Of a stretch of DNA of 64,000 nt, positions 58,306 through 64,000 are shown piece by piece (within the stretch, counting starts at the first letter, position 1; the number at the start of each line of letters is the position of its first letter). A program made the position numbers and the translations under genes. The notes under the pieces are model-generated. The model was given only the letters and a program-made list of their open reading frames with translations, was not told the DNA's origin and searched no databases. The DNA is from Pseudomonas sp. PDNC002 (GTDB taxonomy: Bacteria > Pseudomonadota > Gammaproteobacteria > Pseudomonadales > Pseudomonadaceae): positions 6,265,502 through 6,329,501 of the forward strand of contig NZ_CP070356.1 in assembly GCF_016919445.1 (NCBI RefSeq), given 5' to 3'.

Positions 58306-59367
58306 ATGAGCAAGTCCCACTGGATGATCTACGGCGCCAATGGCTACACCGGCCGGCTGGTGGCCGAGCAGGCGCAACGCGAGGGCCTGACGCCGATCCT
58401 CGGCGGCCGCAACCCGGCCAGCCTGCACGCACTGGGCAGCTCGCTGGGACTGGAGTGCCGGGTGTTCGACCTGAACGACAGCGCCGCCGCCCTGGCCGCG
58501 TTGGAGGATGTCGCCGTGCTCGCCAACTGCGCCGGCCCCTTCTCCGCCACCGCCGCGCCGATGATCGAGGCCTGCATCGCCAGCGCCACCCACTACGTCG
58601 ATATCACCGGCGAGATTTCCGTCTTCGAGTACGCCCACGGGCTGGACGAAGTAGCGCGTACGGCGGGTGTGGTGATCTGCCCCGGCGTCGGCTTCGACGT
58701 GATCCCCACCGACTGCGTCGCCGCCTGCCTCAAGGAAGCCATGCCCGACGCCGCGCACCTGGCGCTGGGCTTCGACAGCGGCAGCGGACTGTCGCCGGGC
58801 ACCGCCAAGACCACCGTGGAAGGCCTCAAGCTGGGCGGCAAGGTGCGCGAGGCTGGACGCCTGCGCGACGTGCCGCTGGGCTACAAGCGCCGCGACATCG
58901 ACTTCGGCCGCGGCCTCAAGCACGCCGTGACCATCCCCTGGGGCGACGTGGCAACGGCCTATTACTCCACCGGCATCGGCGACATCGAGGTCTACCTGCC
59001 GGTGCCGCCGGCCGCCGCCATCGGCATGCGGGTGATGGATACATTCCGCCCGCTACTGGGCCGCGACCGCGTGCAGGACTGGCTCAAGGAACAGGTGGAC
59101 AAGCGCGTCCACGGTCCGGACGAAGTGGCGCGCAGCAAACTGCGCACCTGGGTCTGGGGGGAAGTGCGCAACGCCCGTGGCGAACGCCGCACGGCACGCC
59201 TGGAAACCGCCAACGGCTACGACGTGACCATCCACGGCGTGCTCTTCGCCGTGCGCCACCTGCTGGCCAACGCGAACACGTCCGGCTACTTCACCCCGTC
59301 GAAACTGTTCGGCGCGCGCTGCATCGAGCAGTTGCCGGGCAGCGGCAGCATCGTCATTCGCGGCTGA
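58306..59367 (+). CDS. Saccharopine dehydrogenase-like oxidoreductase
   Basis: A 353-aa protein with an N-terminal Rossmann fold (WMIYGANGYTGRLVAEQAQREG) and the saccharopine dehydrogenase-like/trans-acting enoyl reductase arrangement (AVLANCAGPFSATAAPMIEACIASATHYVDITGE; VVICPGVGFDVIPTDCVA). Members reduce enoyl or imino substrates in lipid metabolism, but the reaction here is unknown. The ATG has no strong ribosome site. It overlaps argP tail to tail by 14 bp. Confidence 0.88.
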   Translation: MSKSHWMIYGANGYTGRLVAEQAQREGLTPILGGRNPASLHALGSSLGLECRVFDLNDSAAALAALEDVAVLANCAGPFSATAAPMIEACIASATHYVDITGEISVFEYAHGLDEVARTAGVVICPGVGFDVIPTDCVAACLKEAMPDAAHLALGFDSGSGLSPGTAKTTVEGLKLGGKVREAGRLRDVPLGYKRRDIDFGRGLKHAVTIPWGDVATAYYSTGIGDIEVYLPVPPAAAIGMRVMDTFRPLLGRDRVQDWLKEQVDKRVHGPDEVARSKLRTWVWGEVRNARGERRTARLETANGYDVTIHGVLFAVRHLLANANTSGYFTPSKLFGARCIEQLPGSGSIVIRG

Positions 59368-60253
59368 TCGGCACCAGCAGGCCCGGCGCCTTCGCCAGCA
59401 GGTGCCGGGTCAGCGCGGCGAGCAACTCGCCGCCGTTGCGCCAGTGGTGCCAATAGAGCGGCACGTCGATCACCCGCCCTGGCAGCATGTCCACCAGCTC
59501 ACCGCGTTCCAGCTCGCCGCGCACCTGCTGCTCAGGCACCAGGCCCCAGCCGAGTCCGCCACTGGTCATGCGCACGAAACCTTCGGAAGATGGGCACAGG
59601 TGATAGCTGAAGTGGCCGTCGACGCCCAGGTCCTTCAGGTAGCGGTGCTGCAGTTGATCGTCCGGGCCGTAGACGATGGCCGGCGCGCGGCCCAATCCCT
59701 CTGGTTTTACCCCCTTGGGGAAATGCCGGGCGATGAATTCCGGGCTCGCCAGCCCGCGATAGCGCATGGCGCCCAGCGGCTCGCAGCGGCCACCGGCCAC
59801 CGGGCGTGGGTTGGCGCAGACGCAGCCGGCTACCTCGCCGGCGCGCATGCGCTTGAGGCCGACCTCCTGGTCCTCCACGACAATGTCCAGCAGCACGTGG
59901 CGCTCGCCGCAGAAGTCGCCGACCGCCTGCGCCCACCAGGTCGCCAGGCTATCGGCGTTCAGCGCCAGGCGCAGGCGCTCGGGCGCGGCGCCATCGTCCA
60001 GGGCAGGCACCCATTGCTGCAGATCGCCCTCCAGCAGACGCACCTGCTGCACATGGTTGAGCAGGCGCTGCCCGATATCGGTCGGCTGCGGCCGCGCCGC
60101 CCGCACCAGCACCGGCTGGCCGACGCGCGCCTCCAGCAGCTTGATGCGCTGGGAAATCGCCGACTGCGACAGCCCCAGCACCTGGGCACCACGCTCGAAA
60201 CCGCCCTGCTCCACCACGGCGGCCAGGGCGGCAAGCAGCTTGTAGTCGAACAT
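59354..60253 (-). CDS. argP: LysR-family regulator ArgP (IciA)
   Basis: Lysine- and arginine-sensing activator of amino-acid export genes. The 299-aa protein has the ArgP N-terminus FDYKLLAALAAVVEQGGFERGAQVLGLSQSAISQRIKLLEARVGQPVLVR and domain segments LRLALNADSLATWWAQAV and DQEVGLKRMRAGEVAGCVC. It is divergent from an ACT-domain gene and lysE, the usual ArgP target arrangement. In E. coli IciA was first studied as an oriC-binding protein. ATG 60253 was chosen as the family start. Confidence 0.94.
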   Translation of the reverse strand: MFDYKLLAALAAVVEQGGFERGAQVLGLSQSAISQRIKLLEARVGQPVLVRAARPQPTDIGQRLLNHVQQVRLLEGDLQQWVPALDDGAAPERLRLALNADSLATWWAQAVGDFCGERHVLLDIVVEDQEVGLKRMRAGEVAGCVCANPRPVAGGRCEPLGAMRYRGLASPEFIARHFPKGVKPEGLGRAPAIVYGPDDQLQHRYLKDLGVDGHFSYHLCPSSEGFVRMTSGGLGWGLVPEQQVRGELERGELVDMLPGRVIDVPLYWHHWRNGGELLAALTRHLLAKAPGLLVPISRE

Positions 60254-60352
60254 GATCAGTTTTCCTAATGAGATATCAGCAGTATTGGTTTTTCTTATAC
60301 AGCCACAACGCGGACAATCGCCAGCATTCCACCACTGTTTACGGACTTCACC
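60254..60352. promoter_or_regulatory. Divergent argP / lysE-operon promoter region
   Basis: A 99-bp AT-richer space between argP and the ACT-domain gene, with ATTGGTTTTTCTTATAC. ArgP binding is expected here from the family arrangement; no exact operator is claimed. Confidence 0.4.
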
Positions 60353-60760
60353 ATGGCTGGCGAAACCTCCCTGGCCGCGCTGCTGCGCGACATGACCCCG
60401 GTACTCAACGACGGCGAGTACGTGTTCTGCACCCTTCCCGACAGCCAGCTTCCGGCCGGCCTGCAGCCGCTGGGCAGCTTCCGCGAAAGCGAAGGACTGA
60501 CGCTGATCCTGTCGCGCGCCGAGGCCGAACAGGCTGGGCTGGCCTTCGACTACGTCGCCGCCTGGCTGACCTTGGAAGTGCACTCGGCGCTCCAGGCCGT
60601 CGGCCTCACCGCCGCCGTGGCGAGCGCCCTGGCCAAGGCCGGGATCAGCTGCAACGTGGTTGCAGCCTGGTACCACGATCACCTGTTCGTCGCCCACGCC
60701 GACGGCCCGCGCGCGCTGGACGTCTTGCACGCGCTCGCGCTCAACCCGGAAGGGGTCTGA
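60353..60760 (+). CDS. ACT-domain protein, 135 aa
   Basis: A small cytoplasmic protein with ACT-like halves: LNDGEYVFCTLPDSQLPAGLQPLGSFRESEGLTLILSRAEAEQAGL, then LEVHSALQAVGLTAAVASALAKAGISCNVVAAWYHDHLFVA. ACT domains bind amino acids. It is cotranscribed with lysE (3 bp gap), so it may sense the exported amino acid. The PA4364-like order supports this (recalled). No enzymatic motif is present. Confidence 0.85.
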   Translation: MAGETSLAALLRDMTPVLNDGEYVFCTLPDSQLPAGLQPLGSFRESEGLTLILSRAEAEQAGLAFDYVAAWLTLEVHSALQAVGLTAAVASALAKAGISCNVVAAWYHDHLFVAHADGPRALDVLHALALNPEGV

Positions 60761-60763
60761 ATC

Positions 60764-61366
60764 ATGTGGCAGAGCTACCTCAACGGCGTGCTGGTCGCCG
60801 CCGGCCTGATAATCGCCATCGGCGCGCAGAACGCCTTCGTCCTCGCCCAGAGCCTGCGCCGCGAGCATCACCTGTCGGTCGCCGCGCTGTGCGTGCTGTG
60901 CGATGCGATCCTGGTCAGCGCCGGGGTCTTCGGCCTGGCGAAGATCCTCGCCGAGAATCCGACGCTGCTGGCCATCGCCCGCTGGGGCGGGGTCACCTTC
61001 CTGGTCTGGTACGGGCTCAAGGCGCTGCGTCGCGCAGTCGCACCCGAAGCCATGGCCGACGCCACGCAGACCGGTCCGCGTTCCCGTCGCACCGTGCTCA
61101 TGGCGGCCCTGGCGGTGACTCTGCTCAATCCCCATGTCTACCTCGACACCGTGCTGCTGATCGGCTCCCTCGGCGCCCAGCAAACCGCACCCGGCGCCTA
61201 CGCCATGGGCGCGGCCAGTGCTTCGCTGATGTGGTTCTTCACCCTGGCCTTCGGCGCCGCCTGGCTGGCGCCCTGGCTTGCACGGCCGGCGACGTGGCGC
61301 CTGGTGGACCTGATGGTCGCGGTGATGATGCTGGGGATGGCGGCGCAACTGGTGTTCGCCAACTGA
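60764..61366 (+). CDS. lysE: Amino-acid exporter, LysE/ArgO family
   Basis: A 200-aa inner-membrane exporter of lysine or arginine. It has five to six hydrophobic helices and the LysE signatures: GLIIAIGAQNAFVLAQSLRRE near the start and ALAVTLLNPHVYLDTVLLIGSLG in the middle. It relieves toxic cytoplasmic basic amino acid levels. Its neighbours ArgP (divergent) and the ACT-domain protein (3 bp upstream) make a complete sensing-export unit. Confidence 0.92.
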   Translation: MWQSYLNGVLVAAGLIIAIGAQNAFVLAQSLRREHHLSVAALCVLCDAILVSAGVFGLAKILAENPTLLAIARWGGVTFLVWYGLKALRRAVAPEAMADATQTGPRSRRTVLMAALAVTLLNPHVYLDTVLLIGSLGAQQTAPGAYAMGAASASLMWFFTLAFGAAWLAPWLARPATWRLVDLMVAVMMLGMAAQLVFAN

Positions 61367-61688
61367 TTCAGGGCAGCGCGCGAAATCAGTCCGAACGACA
61401 TTCCGTCATCCCGGTCCGTATAGAGTGAGGGCCGGGCGCCAACGCAAGCCGCCTGGCAGGGCCTTTGCCCCTACAGTTGCTGCGTGGATATGCCACAGGT
61501 CGGGTGCTATGATCCGACCTTCGCGGCGCTGGCGGCCAAGGCTGCCAGACGCAACTGGCGCGCTGCCTGTCCCTTTGAGGGACGTCTTGCAGCTACGCCC
61601 GGATGCCGCGACACCTACGATACCGGCCCCGTGTACCGGTCGCGCGTTCGCCGCGCTAGCCCAGACTGAGTGAGATAGGAGAGACACC
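61367..61688. other. Gene-free interval before sodB
   Basis: No credible gene was seen. A possible -10 element TATGAT (61508-61513) lies about 17 bp after a weak -35-like TGGATA, which would give a 5' leader of roughly 170 nt for sodB. This is speculative. No terminator stem was noticed after lysE. Confidence 0.35.
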
Positions 61689-62270
61689 ATGGCTTTCGAA
61701 TTGCCTCCGCTGCCCTACGCGAAGAATGCCCTTGAGCCGCACATTTCCGCGGAGACTCTGGAATTCCACCACGACAAGCACCACAACACCTACGTCGTGA
61801 ACCTGAACAACCTGGTTCCGGGTACCGAGTTCGAAGGCAAAAGCCTGGAAGACATCGTCAAGACCTCTTCCGGCGGCATCTTCAACAACGCGGCCCAGGT
61901 GTGGAACCACACCTTCTACTGGAACTGCCTGAGCCCCAACGGCGGTGGCCAGCCCACCGGCGCCCTGGCTGACGCCATCAACGCTGCCTTCGGTTCCTTC
62001 GACAAGTTCAAGGAAGAGTTCAGCAAGACCTCCATCGGCACCTTCGGCTCCGGCTGGGGCTGGCTGGTGAAGAAAGCTGACGGTTCCCTGGCCCTGGCCA
62101 GCACCATCGGCGCCGGTTGCCCGCTGACCAGCGGCGACACCCCGCTGCTGACCTGCGACGTCTGGGAACACGCCTACTACATCGACTACCGCAACCTGCG
62201 TCCGAAGTACGTCGAGGCGTTCTGGAACCTGGTCAACTGGGACTTCGTGGCCGAGCAGTTCGCTGCTTGA
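61689..62270 (+). CDS. sodB: Iron superoxide dismutase
   Basis: Converts superoxide to oxygen and hydrogen peroxide. The 193-aa protein has the four metal ligands His27, His74, Asp157 and His161 (DVWEHAYY), and Gln70 before VWNH, which marks the iron-type enzyme over manganese. AGGAG lies before ATG 61689. It directly precedes bifA, as PA4366 precedes PA4367 (recalled). Iron-sparing sRNA control of sodB is known in pseudomonads; no pairing was tested here. Confidence 0.97.
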   Translation: MAFELPPLPYAKNALEPHISAETLEFHHDKHHNTYVVNLNNLVPGTEFEGKSLEDIVKTSSGGIFNNAAQVWNHTFYWNCLSPNGGGQPTGALADAINAAFGSFDKFKEEFSKTSIGTFGSGWGWLVKKADGSLALASTIGAGCPLTSGDTPLLTCDVWEHAYYIDYRNLRPKYVEAFWNLVNWDFVAEQFAA

Positions 62271-62289
62271 TCGCACCCCGACTGATCTG

Positions 62290-62318
62290 AAAAAACCCGG
62301 CCCTGTGCCGGGTTTTTT
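62290..62318 (+). terminator. Terminator of sodB
   Basis: A 12-bp stem AAAAAACCCGGC / GCCGGGTTTTTT with loop CCTGT lies 19 bp after the sodB stop codon. Confidence 0.93.
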
Positions 62319-62464
62319 CGTAAGGGGCGCGTAACACCTTCGTGTCGGCTAACCTGAAAGGCCGGTACCGTCACGAAACACAACGATGGCCCTTTGACGT
62401 CATTGCGCCAATTGCCAATACTCAGCCCCAGTCGTTCGCCCCTGGCGAGAAACAAGGAAAGACC

Positions 62465-64000
62465 TTGAAACTGGATCCCCGGCACAGCCTCTCCCTCAAG
62501 CTGCTGCGAATGGTATTGCTCGCGGCCCTCGTGGTCGGGGTGGTACTCAGCTGTGCCCAGATCGTCTATGACGCCCACAAGGCGCGCCAGAACGTACACA
62601 ACGACGCCCAGCGCATCCTGGCGATGGTCCGTGACCCTTCCACCCAGGCCGTCTACAGCCTCGACCGCGACATGGCGATGCAGGTCCTCGAAGGCCTGTT
62701 CCAGCACGAAGCCGTGCGCTACGCCGCCATCGGCCATCCCGACGAACCCATGCTGGCCGAGAAATCCCGCCCTCTGCTGGACTCCAATACCCGCTGGCTG
62801 ACCGACCCGATCCTAGGCGCCGAGCAGAACTACTCCATCCGCCTCGCCGGCCGCGGCGGTTCCAACGAATACTACGGCGACCTGAAGATCACCCTCGACA
62901 CCGCGCCCTACGGCGACGACTTCGTCGCCACCTCGGTGATCATCTTCATCTCCGGCATCTTCCGCGCCATGGCCCTGAGCCTGGTGCTGTTCATGGTCTA
63001 CCACTGGCTGCTGACCAAGCCGCTGTCGAAGATCATCGAGCACCTGGCCTCGATCAATCCGGACCGCCCCAGCCAACACAAGCTGCCGATGCCCGACGGC
63101 CACGAGAAGGACGAGCTGGGCTTATGGGTGAATACAGCCAACCAGTTGCTGGCCTCCATCGAGCGCAATGGTCATCTGCGCCGGGAGGCCGAAGACAGCC
63201 TGCTGCGCATCTCCCAATACGACTTCCTCACCGGCCTGCCCAACCGCAAGCTGCTGCAACAGCGCCTCGACCAGATCCTCGAGGGTGCCTCGCGCCTGCA
63301 ACGCCGCGTCGCCGTGCTCTGCCTGGGCCTGGATGACTTCAAAGGCATCAACGAGCAATACAGCTACCAGTTCGGCGACCAGTTGCTGATCGCCCTCGCC
63401 GACCGCCTGCGCACCCGCAGCGCGCACCTCGGCGCCCTGGCGCGGCTGGGCGGCGACCAGTTCGCCCTGGTCCAGGCCGATATCGAACAGCCCTACGAAG
63501 CGGCGGAGCTCGCCCAGCAGATCCTCGACGACCTCGAAGCGCCCTTCGAACTGGACCAGCATCTGGTACACCTGCGCGCCACCATCGGCATCACCCTGTT
63601 CCCCGAGGACGGCGAGACCACCGAGAAGCTGCTGCAGAAAGCCGAGCAGACCATGACCCTGGCCAAGAGCCGCTCGCGCAACCGCTACCAGTTCTACATC
63701 GCCAGCGTCGACAGCGAGATGCGCCGCCGCCGCGAACTGGAGAAGGACCTGCGCGAGGCCCTGGCGCGCAACGAACTGCATCTCGTGTATCAGCCGCAGG
63801 TGGATTACCGCGATCACCGCGTGGTCGGCGTCGAGGCGCTGCTGCGCTGGCAGCACCCGACCCAGGGTTGGGTCGCGCCGGACCTGTTCATCCCGCTGGC
63901 GGAGCAGAACGGCAGCATCTTCAGCATCGGCGAATGGGTGCTCGACCAGTCCTGCCGCCAACTGCGCGAATGGCACGACCAGGGTTTCGACGACCTGCGC
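62465..64000 (+). CDS. bifA: c-di-GMP phosphodiesterase BifA, 3' part outside window
   Basis: First 512 codons of an inner-membrane protein that degrades cyclic di-GMP and lowers biofilm formation while raising swarming. The TTG start at 62465 follows AAGGA and gives LKLDPRHSLSLKLLRMVLL, followed by a membrane helix and a periplasmic domain. A second helix lies near residues 160-180. A degenerate cyclase domain (GGDQF at 329-333, the variant reported for BifA) precedes the EAL domain, whose motif lies in VGVEALLRWQHP (EAL at 457-459). The rest of the EAL domain lies beyond the window. It opposes the cyclase at 6134-7261 in function. Confidence 0.93.
   Translation, partial: MKLDPRHSLSLKLLRMVLLAALVVGVVLSCAQIVYDAHKARQNVHNDAQRILAMVRDPSTQAVYSLDRDMAMQVLEGLFQHEAVRYAAIGHPDEPMLAEKSRPLLDSNTRWLTDPILGAEQNYSIRLAGRGGSNEYYGDLKITLDTAPYGDDFVATSVIIFISGIFRAMALSLVLFMVYHWLLTKPLSKIIEHLASINPDRPSQHKLPMPDGHEKDELGLWVNTANQLLASIERNGHLRREAEDSLLRISQYDFLTGLPNRKLLQQRLDQILEGASRLQRRVAVLCLGLDDFKGINEQYSYQFGDQLLIALADRLRTRSAHLGALARLGGDQFALVQADIEQPYEAAELAQQILDDLEAPFELDQHLVHLRATIGITLFPEDGETTEKLLQKAEQTMTLAKSRSRNRYQFYIASVDSEMRRRRELEKDLREALARNELHLVYQPQVDYRDHRVVGVEALLRWQHPTQGWVAPDLFIPLAEQNGSIFSIGEWVLDQSCRQLREWHDQGFDDLR

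Overview
The window is chromosomal DNA from a high-GC gammaproteobacterium, almost certainly a Pseudomonas from the broad P. aeruginosa / P. nitroreducens lineage. The evidence is gene order. The series USP - pykA - enoyl-CoA hydratase - ferredoxin reductase - sadC-type cyclase - fumarase, and later cardiolipin synthase - YceI - olsB/olsA - USP - AcpH - ArsR - MFS - xenB - feoCBA - argP - lysE - sodB - bifA, matches from memory the PA4327 to PA4367 stretch of P. aeruginosa PAO1. This was recalled, not searched.

Layout. (1) 1-9100: core block with lipoproteins, a stress protein, pyruvate kinase, a c-di-GMP cyclase operon and class I fumarase. (2) 9113-34825: mostly accessory DNA, probably inserted relative to PAO1. 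It holds a DJ-1/PfpI protein; a catabolic cluster (GMC oxidoreductase, enolase-superfamily dehydratase, MFS carrier, AldA-like dehydrogenase, two LysR regulators, porin; 10757-20024); an RND efflux operon (21066-26830) that ends in a divergent CsrA/RsmN-like gene and lies downstream of three small secreted-protein genes; a one-carbon-looking cluster (MFS, aldehyde dehydrogenase, aldo/keto reductase, Fae homologue; 28726-33183); and a RelBE/ParDE-like toxin-antitoxin pair. (3) 34833-49713: GNAT, acyltransferase, cardiolipin synthase, two YceI proteins, LysR plus DHA2 exporter, serine hydrolase, diiron metallo-beta-lactamase fold protein, ornithine-lipid genes olsBA, USP, ACP phosphodiesterase and ArsR regulator. 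(4) 49904-64000: MFS, xenobiotic reductase, ferrous iron uptake (feoABC), short-chain dehydrogenases, ArgP with its LysE exporter, iron superoxide dismutase and the start of bifA, a c-di-GMP phosphodiesterase that would oppose the cyclase at 6134-7261.

Intergenic DNA is unusually structured. A diverged tandem repeat of about 113 bp carries two perfect DnaA boxes (3802-4020). Two copies of a roughly 142-bp nested palindrome abut stop codons (5061-5203, 49714-49855). Composite REP-like modules recur at 4080, 41407, 49031, 52231 and 56914. No tRNA, rRNA, CRISPR array, transposase or prophage gene was seen.

The most interesting candidates are the RsmN-like regulator at the end of the RND operon, the orphan formaldehyde-activating-enzyme homologue, the covarying palindromes, and shared sequence motifs that tie the two control regions of the catabolic cluster together.
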